64,000 nucleotides of DNA from Acanthochromis polyacanthus. Lineage: Eukaryota > Chordata > Actinopteri > Pomacentridae. Where the stretch lies: positions 12,651,015 to 12,715,014 of the forward strand of contig NC_067118.1 in assembly GCF_021347895.1 (NCBI RefSeq), read 5' to 3'. Positions 1 to 14,700 of this stretch are shown here, piece after piece (positions within the stretch are counted from its first letter, which is position 1; the number at the start of each line of letters is the position of its first letter). The notes below the pieces were generated by a model. That model ran no database searches. It was not told where the DNA came from and saw nothing but the letters and a program-made list of their open reading frames with translations. The position numbers and the translations under genes are program-made.

Positions 1-270
1 GTCAAAAAACTGGAACAGTAATGGATGCTCTTAATTGACACCTGACTTTGCAGCCCTGTGTGAAAGCCGAGTGCAAGCCCAACAATACTAGGTCTGACAA
101 ACAGGATCAGAATTAAGTCTGGCATCATCGCAGCATTAAAATTGGAACAAATACAACTGCTTTTGTTCCACAAACATGTAATCAAGAAATGCAGTTTAAA
201 AGGAAATGGACTACTAAGTGCTAGAGTATATACAGGGAATGTGTCAAAAAAAGTGTAAACAGAACAAGTT

Positions 271-276
271 TTTATT
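271..276 (-). terminator. candidate poly(A) signal for tpx2
   Basis: AATAAA on the minus strand, 120 bp beyond the stop codon of the candidate last tpx2 exon. It is a common hexamer in AT-rich DNA, so it is only supportive. Bases 1-270 show no recognisable gene or repeat. Confidence 0.3.
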
Positions 277-394
277 TATATTTTTATGCTCAAAACAAAA
301 ACACTGCCAGACAATTAGACTCATGTCAGCCAGATATATTTTATATGCAAACAACTACCCTTCAGTTTTGCTGGGTGTCACTAGTTCAGCAGGC

Positions 395-490
395 TTACAG
401 TCTGGTGACACATTCACAATCTACACGTGTAATATCACTCGTCAGCTTTCCAAAGTATGCACGAATGGTTCTGTTATGTATAGATGGCAA
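395..490 (-). CDS. tpx2: possible terminal coding exon of tpx2
   Basis: The exon ending at 706 stops in phase 0 after LRKEQ, where vertebrate TPX2 continues for about 38 more residues. The only candidate I found follows an acceptor (CTCCCACTTAG) at 491-492. It is open for 31 codons, includes HNRTIRAYF, loosely like the HKANPIRKY of other TPX2 proteins, and stops at 395-397. A minus-strand AATAAA lies about 120 bp downstream at 271-276. The end (VTRL) lacks the usual PLTVP...RF-C ending, so either the tail has diverged or the true last exon lies beyond the window. Confidence 0.35.
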   Translation of the reverse strand: MPSIHNRTIRAYFGKLTSDITRVDCECVTRL

Positions 491-705
491 CTAAGTGGGA
501 GACTTAGAAAGTGGTCAATCTTGGCACACTTAGAAATTAATTTATAATCTTACTACTCAAAGAACCTGCCGCATCCATATGAACCCTAAACTGTACAGCT
601 TTAAATACTGAGCCGTTTATCCTACATGGCATCAGAAGTCCCTTAACACTGCAGAATCAGATTGTATAATACTATATATAAAAGCACCGCTTGCTTTGAA
701 GTGAC

Positions 706-3700
706 CTGTTCTTTGCGCAGTCTGGCAATCTCCTCTTTCTCCCTTTGTTCTTCTTCTTGTCGCTGCTCTGTCTCCATGCGCACCCTGAGAGCCTCCTTCT
801 CAACGGTCAGTTGCTCGTACTCCTGCCACTCCCGGGCCCGTCGCTCTGTCGCCAGCTCAAAGGCCTCGACAACTGTGGAAAAATGAATGCCTTTGAGAGA
901 GTCCCGCAAGAGATTATAGTGAAGACAACAGGAACACAACCACCTCTGCCCCCAATAAACTGCATATGGAGAAAAGGGCATCTCACTCTAGTGCAATGTC
1001 AACACATTCAACCTGAGCATTATGAATATTTTTTACATTTAAAAGCTACGTGCAATAATAGTTTTTCTACATATACAAAAATTGTTGCAGCTCAAGTATT
1101 TTTTTTCCATTTACAAATTGTGGAACAGATTAAATCTGTGCAATATTAACATCACTTAAACAATCTGAGCTATAACATATTTGCAACATATCCACATTCA
1201 AGGATTTTTCTGTGACATATCTAATTATCCACACAGAATCAGCACTTGCGTATTTTTTTTGTATTTTCTACTGATGTTCCCTATTCATTTACATTATGCC
1301 TCTATAACAATGTAAATCTCCCCATTGTAGGATGAATAGGGGCTTATCTTACCCACTCCAGGCCGGTCCTCTTTTTTGGGCCTGAAAGGCTCTTTTTGAG
1401 TGACTGTGTTGGGCTTAGCTTTGAATATCACTGCTTCCTCTTGATGTATCTGCTCTTCTTTTACCTGCAAGACACAGAGGTCATGTTTTAATTCCAACAT
1501 AAAGACTACCATTATTCACAATAAAAACTGCTTATACATTAGACTAGGGCATACCATCGTTTCCCAGCGACTGGTCTTTACAGCTCCTCGTTCATCGACA
1601 AGAAATCTAAAAGGCTCAGGCTTTGTGGGCTCCTGCTTCTTTTTCTCCGGAAGAACCACAGTGTCAAAGTCGGGCAGTGGCTGGGCCTTAAATTGTGGTA
1701 CCTGTAAACATTCAGGCAACACAAAAAGTGGTTTAATAGTTGTGATTTAGATTTGTGATCTAAGATCATAGATTCTGAACATGAGATTTTACCTCTTCAT
1801 TTTGCTTCTCCTCCAGCCTCTTTTCTTTCAGTGCCCTTTTCTCCTGCTCCCTCTTTTCAAAGGAGAAAGGGCAGACCTCCACATGATGGTTCCCTGGTAG
1901 TCGGGGCTGGAAGGGGAGGCCCAAGTGAGGCACTGGGGGGGCCTTGACAGGTGAGATCTGTTTTTCCTATGCCAATCAGTCAATCCAATCAATCATTCTT
2001 CATATTACAGTTGAACTGACAGTATGTCTGTGCAGTGAGTGCAAAGATAAAGTTGAATTTAACACAGAATATGCCCTTACTTCCTGAAGCTTGGAGACCA
2101 AACGCACCCTCTTCTTGAGGGCAAATGCAGGAGACTCTGGCACGGTTGGATCTGCTACCTTCTTCTCTGGCAAACCCTGTTGACAGGAGCACATCCTCTT
2201 TTCACTTCATTCTCTTTGCAAAATGTCCGTTTTAGTTTCATATCGTCTCAAAACCACAAGAAAAACAAAGCCAGTTTCAGAGTAAACTCCTGCATGGGAC
2301 ACTGAGCTCAGCAGGTTTAGACTCACCAGGACACCTTCCAGGATCTTTTTAGGCAGAGGCTTGGCTTTAAAGTTATGGGGCTCCTCTTCCTGAGGCTTTT
2401 TGGTGGCCTGTCTCTCCTGGAGCCTTTTTTCAGTCTCCAGTTGAAAGCATTCAGGTACTGTGGGTTCCTTTACTGCTGGCTTTTTTAGGTCCTCTGCACT
2501 CTCCAAGATCTTCTTGTTTAGCTCCAGGGCCTTGAGTTTAAAACTGTAAATGGCATATGAAATGAAAATGACCCCAGAGATCCAATATATATCCATTACA
2601 CTAAAGATCAGTGAATAGGATCTAGGGACATCTAGTGGCTAGGCATCAGATCGTAAGCGACTAAATACTCTTGACCTCAATGCTCCGTTTCCAGGCATTT
2701 TGAAGTTGGTTGCCAATTCAATGTAAATACCAAAGGCCCCCACTAAAGTCAGAATTTGGTTTGTCCATTTTAAGTTACTGTACAATCGTGTTGCAACAAC
2801 ATAACAGAATCTGTAGAACAGAACTCACTCCCTATGTCCCCATCTAAATAGAGGTACAGAGGCTCATTTCCAGCAATCACTCCTGTGTTCTAATGGTACA
2901 CTGCTAGCTAATCGTGTTAAAAGGCTAACTGATGATTAGAAAACCCTTGTGCAGTTGTGTTAGCACATGAATAAAAGTGTTTTAATGGAAAACATGAAGT
3001 TGTCTGACTGACCCCAAACTTTTTGAATTAGAATATCATGAAAAAGTTTCGGTAATTCCATTGAAAAAGTCAAACTTTTATATTATATTCATTCATTATT
3101 CCACACAGACTGATTTATTTCAAATGTTTATTTCTCTTAATTTTGATGATTATACTAATGAAAATACCAAATTTTGTTTCTCAGAAAATTAGAATATTGT
3201 GGAAAGGTTCAATATTGAAGACACTTGGTACCACACTCTAATCAGCTAATTAAATGAAACCCCCTGCAAAGGCTTTTAAATCGTCTCTCAGTCTAGTTCT
3301 GTAGGCTACACAATCATGGGGAAGGCTGCTGACCTTACAGTTGTCCAAAAGACGTCCACTGACACCTTGCACAAAGACGACAAGACACAAAAGGTCATTG
3401 CTAAAGAGACTGGCTGTTCAGAGCTCTGTGTCCAAGCACATCAATAGAGGCGAAGGGAAGGAAAAGATGTGGTAGAAACAAAAAGTGTACAAGCAATAGG
3501 GATAACCACACCCTGGAGAGGATTGTGAAATGAAACCCATTCAAAAATGCAGGGGGAGATTCACAAAGAGTGGCCTGCAGCTGGAATCAGCACTTCAAGA
3601 ACCACCACGCACAGATGTATGAAAGACATGGGTTTCAGCTGCCGCATTCCTTGTGTCAAGCCACTCTTGAACAAGCGACAGTGTCAGAAGCGTCTCACCT

Positions 3701-4685
3701 GGGCTAAAGACAAAAAGGACTGGACTGCTGCTCAGTGGTCCAAAGTTGCGTTGTCTAATGAAAGTAAATTTTGCATGTTCTTTACAAATCAAGGTTCCAG
3801 AATTTTGAGGAAGAGAGGAGAGGCACAGAATCCACGTTGCTTGAGGTTGAGTGTAAAGTTTCCACAGTCAGTCACAGTCAGTGATGTTTGGGGTGCCATG
3901 TCATCTGCTGGTGTTGGTCCACTGTGTTTTCTTAGGTTCAAGGTCAACGCAGCCGTCTACTAGGAATTTTTAGAGTACTTCATGCTTCCTGCTGCTGACC
4001 AACTTTATGGAGAGCAGATTTAATTTTACAACAGGACTTGGCACCTGCACAGTGCCAAAGCTACCAGTACCTGGTTTAAGGACCATGGTATCCCTGTTCT
4101 TAAATGGTCAGCAAACTCGCCTGACCTTAACCCCATAGAAAATCTATGGGTTATTGTGGAGGGGAAGATGCGATACACCAGACCCAAAAATGCAGAAGAG
4201 CTGAAGGCTGCCATCAGAGCAACCTGGGCTCTCGTAACACCCAAGCAGTACCACAGATTGATCGACTCCATGCCACGCCATGCCACATTGCTGCAGTAAT
4301 TCGGGCAAAAGGAGCCCCAATTAAGTATTGAGTGCTGTACATGCTCATACTTTTGAGTTGGCCAACATTTCTAGAGATCGTTTTTGTGTTGGTCTTGATA
4401 TTCTAATTTTCTGAGATACCGAATTTGGGATTTTCATTAGTATTCAGGTATAATCATCAAAATTAAGAGAAATAAACATTTGAAATACATCCGTCTGTGT
4501 GTAATGAATGAATACAATATACAAATTTCACTTTTCAAACGGAATTACTGAAATAAATAAACTTTTTCAGGATATTGTAATTGTATGACCAGCACCTGCA
4601 TAGTATTAGTGTATATTGGCCATTTAGCAACCAAATTTATACATTCAACAATAAAACTCCTGAACAGAACATACACCTCCCCACC

Positions 4686-4724
<39 letters not shown>

Positions 4725-7700
4725 TGAAAGTTTTATAAAGTTAGAAAAACTAAAGTAAAAGGCTCTTACTTCTGAAGTTTTTCCAGCTCCTCAGCCTCCA
4801 GGTCAGCACTGCTCTTAACAGTTAGTGGACGGCTCCTCTGCTGGGTCACCAGGTGTGGGGGGTGAGGCTGGGTGAGCTTCAGGTTGCTTTTTTCTCGGGG
4901 TGGCCCTGACAGAAACAAGTGTTTGAGATTTTAGAGAAAGTGAAACCCTACTGTGCAGAAACATTACCTTTGTCTAAAGAATAAGCACAGGACTGAATGT
5001 TTAAAAAAGAAAATGACTTGCACACACCTCTCTCTTGACTTCTGCGACTTCGCAAATGGTAGCGGGTAGGGGTTCGCTTCTGGAACTGCTCTACCTGCTG
5101 AGCCATGGGCACGTAGCCATCAGACTCTCCCAACTTCCTCTTTTTGCCTGTTGACAAGTTGAATGGCTTGGGCACTGTGGCACCTTTCCTAGCCTTTGCC
5201 TAATCAAAAACAAAGAAATTCTTTCAGTATTTACATTTTGATGCTCGATTAATTTTCTCTTGATTGACTTAACCACTATATTATGGTTTTAAATGGTAAC
5301 TGGGAAGGAAGGAGGCACAGAAATATACACAGGGTCTGTTTACACATTTAAAAGAGTTTCAGTAATTATGTGCACAAGCTAAGCTGTTTGAAAATGTATA
5401 CCATCGTGAAATATGTTAATGATGTAGGAAAGCAAGCACTGCTGACTACAGAAAAATGTAAAAAAAACAAAAAACAAAAAATCACTGACTCAATATTTTA
5501 GTAGACTGTACATTAGGGTTGCAGCTTTAAGTTTCAATTAATGTTAGTTATTTTCTTGATTAACTAATGAGTCGTTTGGTCTAAAATCTGTGAAAAATGT
5601 CAGTGCTAACCAAAGGCCAAGATAACAAATGTATATACACTACTCACAATAAGTTTGGGATATTTTTGTTTACATGAGTGCTTTTCCTATTTGGTCTGAA
5701 TTTTAATGAATAAGTAATAGTTCCCTTTGATATTACTATTAATGAATGAGAAGAAGCACCATTTTCATTTATGCAATATTTATTACCCCAACAATTTAGA
5801 CAACAAAGATAGCTCCCAAATAACCAAAACTGACAAAGTCACCATTTGACACAATGGCAGCAACATCTTATGCTTCCAGCTAGTCTCATGTTGTTCTGAG
5901 GCAATGTGTTCCACTCCACAAGCGCGACACGCAGTTCTGCCAGGTCATGTGGGGGTGGGGTACGAGCATCCAGTCACTGCTTCCAGATGTGTTCTATGGG
6001 GTTCGGGTCAGGGGACATTGCTGACCATACCATATGAGGCACTGCGACTTCCTGAAGTCAAGCTATGACAATTCTGGCACCATGTGGTGGAGCATTATCA
6101 TCCATAAACAGAAAGTTGGGGTATGCTGACAGAATTGAGGAATGATGATGGATTCTATGATGTCTGAGGTAAGAACATGCAGTGACTGAGCCATGTACAA
6201 TCACCAAATCTGTTTTGCGCTGACTGGTGATGCCTGCCCAGACTGTTGCACCTCCTCCACCAAAGCCAAGCCTGGAGACCATGCTGACCTCAGCGTATCG
6301 CTCACCTTTCCTTCTCCAGCAACACCGACGACCATCATTTTTGTGAAAGGTGACCCGACACTCATCAGTGAACAGGACGGTAGACCACTACTGCATTGTC
6401 CAGGTCATATGGTCTTGTGTTCACTGTAGACGGTCACAGCGGTGTCTTGGTGTCACTGGAGTCACCTGGAACGGTCGTCAAGCCAAAGCGATGAGTCTGT
6501 TGCGAATGGTTTGTCTGGAAACTCTAGTACCCCTCACTTCTTGTAAACAGGCCTGCAGCTGTGTGGCAGTTGCATAGCGGTGTCTCAGTGCATAGGTCCT
6601 TAGGTACTGGTCATCACTGCGGTCCATCACTCGTGGGGCTCCACTCCTGGGTCTGTGACGAACACTGTCAGTAGTTCTGTGTCTTGCTGCAAGTCTGCTG
6701 ATGACACTCTGAGACACACCAAGTTCACGAGCAACATCTGACTGCCTTCTACCAACCTGAAGGCGCGCTATAGCCAGGCAGTGCTGTTCATCCGTTAAGT
6801 GATGTCATGTGTTCATGGCTGTTTGAATGATGAACTGGGAATGACTTACTGACAATACCAGCTTTTTATACCCCTAGAATGTTGAAATTGATGCCACATT
6901 GAAAAGGGTTGTCTTTGTATTTTTTGGTATTGGCCCCAATATGTAAGGCACAACGTACACAGTGAGACCATTACGTGCAAAACACAAAATGAGCTGTGTC
7001 TAGCACCCCAATACAATTGCCTCCCTATCCCCAAAAAAAAAATCACTGAAGTGAAACAAACAAAAATCCACTGAGGACCTCACAATATCCATAATTTATT
7101 GTGAGTAGTGTAAATTTTCTGTCCAGATCCCAAAGTTATTCATTTTACTTTGACAAGGAAAGAAGCCCCAAAATGTGACTAATTTAATAAACATTCAACT
7201 GTCTTTATTTGTGAACGCCAATCGTTGGTCGGGTTTGACTCTTAAGTCAAAAGTAATTTTGTTAAACCGCTACAAGCTAGCATATGTGAATTACTTACAG
7301 GGGAGGAGGGTTTGCGGAGCTGATCAATGAAGTCCACAACCTTGTGGGATGTGTTGGATGAAGTAGAAGCCTGAGCACGTTTGTCTGTGCTGAAATTGAA
7401 GTCTTTAGGCACAGTTGTGGGCAGCACCATCTTCTTAGGTCGAACTTCTGAAGACATTGACCAAGATTGTTGTTGCACAAGTAAAGTCAACTTTAAACAT
7501 TCAGATCCTATGAATGTACTAACAGACCAACATTAACACATTGGTGAAACCAAATAAAATTTGGTAACATTTACTCACTGCCAGCCAGAGCAGCCTTGTA
7601 GTTTGCCTCGTTCCTTCTGCGATGTAGAGCCACTTCTTCCTGCAAGTTCCTGATGCGCTCCAGCTCCTGTTCTTCAGAAGTACTTTGCCTGTTTGGACAC

Positions 7701-8389
7701 ATTTAATGTAGACATGAATAATAAGCAACAATATTGCTTCATATTTTCTCATGACCATCTCAGCCTTGTTGATGCAACAATATTAGCCCCCCCCCCCCCC
7801 TTTTAGCTGGGAGCCACAGCGAAGTTATAATGTGATAGTCAACAGTAACATGCATATATGAGCCAATTCATGGTCCATCCAAAGCAGCTCCTAAGATGTG
7901 TTGCCTAACCGTTTTGGAAATCAGTAGGCTCATACAAGACCACCTGCAGCAACATTTTCTGCATCTGTTGTAGTGGAATATAGTCACACTATTGAATGTT
8001 GGTCCCATGTGTTTGTCGCACTCAGCTGCAGTTGAGTGACAGAGCTGCTCTGCCCTTCAGTTGGTGAACACCATTTTAGATTGGGAAAGCAAAAGTGACC
8101 GGCTAGTTGACCTACCTACCTTATGGTGATGATAAAATGTGCAACAAAAAAAGTTCTTCTTACTTTCTAAAGTACAATTAGCACCAAACCTCGGTATTTG
8201 AAAAATTAATGCCAATACTGGCATCAACAGACTTACTGAATGTTTGCAGAGCTGGTAGTGGCTGGGTGAGGTTCATGTGCAGTCCCCAATTCCAGTTGGT
8301 CACTCCTTGATTTTTGGGCAACAGGACTCCTACAAACAGTCAGATGAAAACTTGAAAAGCAAAAGCTAAGAAAAACAGAAGATTTAAAA

Positions 8390-8449
<60 letters not shown>

Positions 8450-8698
8450 TACATGAGCTTTCTGTAAATGCTTAAATGAGAAGCAGTTTGTGTCAGCACA
8501 GGACTTTGAGATGGACCATATGTCTCAGCAAGTACAAGGCAGAACATTTTAAGCAATTTAAAAAAAAAAAAAAAAGTAAATCATGACACTTACCTTTTGT
8601 ATTTCTTTGAAGGTGGTGCAGCTGGACCAGTGGTAATCTTCTCATTACGTTTGGAAACCCTTGTTAAGAAAAAAACAAACAAAAAAAAAAAAACAGAC

Positions 8699-8765
<67 letters not shown>

Positions 8766-11700
8766 AATACTGGAATTCAATTTCACCTAAAGCTTTTCTA
8801 GTATTGACTGTTGTTTTAGTAGAGCAAAGAATTGAATTACGGAGGCAGTCTGATAGACTGTCTCAGTCGGCTTGACAAAAACTAAGACCTTAGACATGAA
8901 GGTGGTTCTCAACATTCTTTAACTCAGATTTTGTGCTTCAAACATCCACACAACCAGGAGTGTTTAATGCTTCATTTGACTTGTTTTCCCACACAAAATG
9001 AACCGATTGTGTGCAGCTGCTTCAGTCAGCAGGATGGACAGCAACGGGAATATAAAATTCATGACAAAAAGCACCGACTGGAAATTACGTAATCATTATA
9101 TACAAACTACACAATCACTTTGCAGGAAGTGGAAAGGGAATATAAAGCAAAGTAACTCAAATACACTAAATAATTTTTTGCTCCTTCTCATACAGTGGGT
9201 ACGGAAAGTATTCAGACCCCTTGAAATTTTTCACTCTGTCATTGCAGCCAAAACAGTTCATTTTATTTCTCATTAATGTACACTCAGCACCCCATTTGAC
9301 AGAAGGAAAAAAAAAACAAACAAAAAATGTAGAAATTTTTGCAAATTTATTTAAAAAAAAAAAATCTGAAATATCACATGGTCATAAGTATTCAGACCCT
9401 GTGCTCAGTATTGAGTAGAAGCACCCTTTTCAGCTAGTACAGCCATGAGTCTTCTTGGGAATGACGCAACAAGTTTTTCACACCTGGATTTGGGGATCTT
9501 CTGCCAGTCTTCCTTGCAGATCCTCTCCAGTTCTGTCAGGTTGGATGGTGAACATTGTTGGACAGCTATTTTGAGGACTCCCCAGAGATGCTCAATTGGG
9601 TTTAGGTCAGGGCTCTGGCTGGGCCAGTCAAGAACGGTCACGGAGTTGTTCTGAAGCCACTCCTTTGTTATTTTAGCTGTGTGCTTAGGGTCATTGTCCT
9701 GTTGAAAGGTGAACCTTCGGCCCAGTCTGAGGTCCTGAGCACTCTGGAAGAGGTTTTCCTCCCGGATATCTCTGTACTTGGCCGCATTCATCCTTCCTTC
9801 AATTGCAACCAGTCGTCCTGTCCCTGCAGCTGAAAAACACCCCCACAACACGATGCTCCCACCACCATGTTTCACTGTTGGGATTGTATTGGGCAGGTGA
9901 TGAGCAGTGCCTGGTTTTCTTTACACATACCGCTTAGAATTAACACCAAAAAGTTCAATCTTGGTCTCATCAGACCAGAGAATCTTATTTCTCATAGTCT
10001 GGGAGTCCTTCATGTGTTTTTTTGGCAAACTCTATGCTGGCTTTCATGTGTCTTGCACTGAGGAGAGGCTTCCATCGGGCCACTCTGCCATAAAGCCCCG
10101 ACTGGTGGAGGGCTGCAGTGATAGTTGACTTTATGGAACTTTCTCCCATCTCCCGACTGCATCTCTGGAGCTCAGCCACAGTGATCTTTGGGTTCTTCTT
10201 TACCTCTCTCACCAAGGCTCTTCTCCCACCATTGCTCAGTTTGGCTGGACGGCCAGGTCTAGGAAGAGTTGTGGTCGTCCCAAACTTCTTTCATTTGAGG
10301 ATTATGGAGGCCACTGTGCTCTTAGTAACCTTGAGTGCTGCAGAAATTCTTTTGTAACCTTGGCCAGATCTGTGCCTTGCCAATTCTGTCTGAGCTCCTT
10401 GGGCAGTTCCTTCCACCTCATGATTCTCATTTGCTCCAACATGCACTGTGAGCTGTAAGGTCTTATATAGACAGGTGTGTGCTTTTCCTAATCAAGTCCA
10501 ATCAGTTTAATTAAACTCAGCTGGACTCCAATAAAGAAGCAGAACCATCTCAAGGAGGATCAGAAGAAATGGACAGCATATGAGTTAAATATGAATGTCG
10601 CTGCAAAGGGTCTGAGTACTTCTGACCATGTGATATTTCAGTTTCTTTTTTAATAACTTTGCAAAAAAAGTCTACATTTCTGTTTCTGTCAAGATGGGGT
10701 GCTGAGTGTACATTAATGACAAATAAAATGAACCGTTTTGATTTTGGCAAATGGCTGCAATGACACAGAAAGTGAAAAATTTCAAGGGGTATGAATACTT
10801 TCTCTACCCACTGTACAAAAATGTGCATAAGAAAAGTATGACTGAAGTAACAAAATTTATTTAAACTTGGATTCTTGACAATTTTATAAAACTTGAAAGA
10901 GCCAGAAATTTGACATACAGGCTCCATTTGTGCACAGTAAAACCCTAGGGCTGCAAAACTGACAAGGAACAGAAGACCAACACTGAAAAGTAACATCTGG
11001 TTGAAAAGAAATTCATCAATTAAATGGAAATGCAGAAAGGAAAATGACCAAAAACAGGTACTCTTTCTTGTAACTGTTGCCACTACACAAGGCAACACAA
11101 CCATTTGTTTGGTCATCTAAATTAGCACTACTAAGTTATGTACAATGAGTGCAAAACCAAATCTGTAGCCATCCAAAGCAAAAGTCTATTTTTAGGTGCC
11201 TTTGATAGTATAACAATATTGTATGAGAAAGGTTCCAAACAGCAGAGAGAAATAACTGATCCAGTAACCTCACCTTGCAAAAGGGATACCATTTAACAGT
11301 TACCCAAGACTGTTTAAATAAATGTGGCCTGTTGTATGACAAACAATATCTAACACCACACATTGGTGTGCTATTTTTCCTCAAGATTCCATCCCAGAGA
11401 TGGATGGACAATGTAAGGCACAATCTGAAGAAAAGCTGTCACAATGAAAAGTTTTGCAGCAATAACAGACTTGTGGTCTATCTGGACAGAGGAGCCCTAC
11501 ATGAATTTAACTTAAGACTGCCAATTTGATGACTTTCAGTGAGAAGTTGCCATTTGCATTTTCTTCAAATAATCAAACAAATGAGAACATTGCAGCAGGA
11601 ACAAACATTTGTTGCTTGGGTTCTTGAAGAGAGACATGAAGTCTGTGTCACAGCAAACAACGTGGGAAACAAGGTGAAGCCTGCCTGAACAGTGGACTAG

Positions 11701-14700
11701 GCTGCAGTGCTTTGGCCACTGCAAGAACTATGTTCAACCACAATGTCTCATGCAGTAGCCATGCTGGCTAGAAGGGCAGCAAAACAGCCTAAAGATCATT
11801 ATGCACTTGCTCAAATGTGGTCAAGTGAAATCTTAACTCACACAATTTTAAAAAATGCTCACATATGTGACCATTTTGATAGCTGTCTGGAGACCAGCTC
11901 AAGTTTCTGTTAAAATGTGTAATCTTCAAACATAAACCTACAACTGGGGCAAAAGCAACATAGTAACAGGCAAATTATATTTTGAGACCAAGTCTGTGCT
12001 ACTTCAGAAGTGGCATTACAAAAATATTCACTCATGTACAGAAATCATACAAATAATTATTTTTAATACTGCATGAGGAAAGTCATCATAAGGGATGTAC
12101 CTGCGTGGCTGTGCAGGGAGTTGATTAGTAGTCATCACTGGCCGGGTATCATTTTTAGCACTAGTCTCAGCACTGCAGGATGTGACACTGTTCGAAGGTG
12201 GAGATTTGGATCTGCTTGGACCTAAATCATTCCAGAGGTGTTCAAGTCATGAGAAAATAAAATCATGCATGCGCACTCATGATGCTTTCTATGGCTGTGT
12301 GGGTAGTCCGATAAGCAGACAGTGAACATGTGAAGCGGTGCACACTGCAATAGGTCTGCACAGATATTCTCATTTCTCCTTTAATCAAACACACACAAAA
12401 AAAAAAATGGACAATTTGACTGGGCAACATGTCAGGAACTATTCCTGAGGAGTTTCAAACAGGATTTCTGGAGAAAATTTGGAGCTATGAAGAGTTTGTG
12501 AGAACATTTGCCAATTATAGTGGTTAATGAAATTTGCGTCACATGTACCATTGCAGACATAGAAAGCAAGAACTGGCCTTTGTTAACAATGATGCAAAAA
12601 AGAACAAGCAGGAGAATAACTCAAAATCTAACCAGAGTCCACATCTGTCTGGACTTGATTTACAGGAGCACTGGGATTATCACCACTTATAAACAGCTGG
12701 TCTGGTCGACATGGAGTGAATAGATGACCATCCGCTGCCCCATCACGTTGTTCTGTTGGTTGGAGAGAAAGTCCAATGTTAATATTGACAATAATTCAAC
12801 AGGCAAAGGTGATGTTCCATTTCCAAATCAAATATTCTATTTTCCATCATTTATGAATAAAGAATCAAGTTGGCACATTTGAGACGCTTATAACAGCAAG
12901 TGCTGAAATTAAAAAAATAAATAAAAATCACAGCTTCAACTATAATACAAGCATCAAGAAAATGATAACTTCCTAATCCTAAAGATGCTGCGATGCTTTA
13001 CAGACCCTGGGTGTTGTTAATTTTAAACAAACATTTACTTTTATGAAAATAACAATCCAGAAGCAAGAGAAGAGCACATGTAATGTGTACTTAGAGCCAA
13101 AAGAGTTTAGTGAAAAGGTTTTAAGTTTCTAGGTATAGGCTTACTTCCTTAAATGTACCAAGTGGGTTTGCATATTTTTGGAGAAAAGTTGGTAGAAACA
13201 AAAACCTTTAGTGGCCCTAAACTGTTTGTATAAAAAGTCAGTTTCTGAGGACTATACCAACATGACAGGAAGTAGTTTCCTTTCTAAAACATTTCGTGTG
13301 GTTGGACAAAAGCAGTCATGCCATACAGTTTCACATGATGCTTGCTATTCATAGAGACAATCAAGCAGCTGACGAAACAAAGCATCAGATGTTTTCTACC
13401 CAGTGATGGAATAACGGCGCTAAAATAAACGGCGACACTTTTCCTGTAACGGGTAATCTAACTAATTACTATTTCCATCGTTATAACGCCGTTACCGACA
13501 ATTAAGAGGATGCGTTATAAACTAAAGATACTCATTAAGTCTCTAGGTATCAGACTTTATTTCAGCCACGGGAGCTGAAAAAGCTGTTTTTATTTTTTGG
13601 TGAGGGAGGGACGAGACAACCGCTTACGTGATGATGATTGGCTAAGGTAGAGGGAGCTTTCACGGTAAGCCAATCAGAGGAAGGGATCGGTTTACACACA
13701 AAAACACGCAGACAGCAGCCCCACACACCCAAACTAGCCGAAGTAAGCTTCAGCAATGCAAATATGGAGGGAAAGTTCACGTTTTCAAAGTGCAAGTACA
13801 GACACTATTTTATTCTCCTTGAGGTAAAGGCAAGAACGTACATGTTAAGTGTACATTATGTCCCGGAGCGAAGCGTTTGTCCACGTCCGTTGTAAGCAAC
13901 TCTAATCTCATTAAGTATCTGTCCAAGGCACACGCTTCTACAAAACTAGTGGCCATAAACACCGTTGATGATGACAACAACAGGCCGGGTGTGGTTAATG
14001 TGAGCACCGCTGACAAAGGACACGGAGCCACGCCGTCCAAGCGGCAAAAGCTGGATTTTTTTTGCTCCAGCTTCACAAAAACTTGTAACAGACTGAACTG
14101 AATGGAATGATAGGCAGGTATGTGCTGAGAACATGCTCCCGTTATCAACAGTTGACTCAGACTCCTTCAGAACCCTCACTGGCAAAAAACCTGGGAGAGC
14201 AGCCACGCAGAAAGACATTTTCTAAATATATAGATGCAGAGTACGCAAAAATGAATGCCGAGCTCAAAAGGGGTGTTGAAGAATTGGAATATATAACTCT
14301 GTGCAACTGGCTGGTGAAACCCGTTTATAAAATAAAAATCTTAGATTAAGAAGTGTAACGCAATAGTTACAGTCTCTGTAACCAGTTACTTTTATAGTAG
14401 AGTAACTCAGTTACTTTTTGGGAGAAATAGCTAGTCACTAATTACTTTTTAACAGTAACGTTCCCAACACCGTTTCTACCCTTAATGGATTAGATTTATA
14501 CAGCGCTTTTCTGGACACTCAAAGCACTTCACAATGGATCATTATTCATTCACTCACACATTCTCACCCTTCTTGCAACTTAAAACACAAAACAAAAACA
14601 CAGCCGAATTAATTGTTGAAGAATTACCGAACCACTTGTCGTCGTTTTCTGAGTTGACCAGCTCATTCAAGTCAACGACGTGGCACGGAGCATCAAACTC

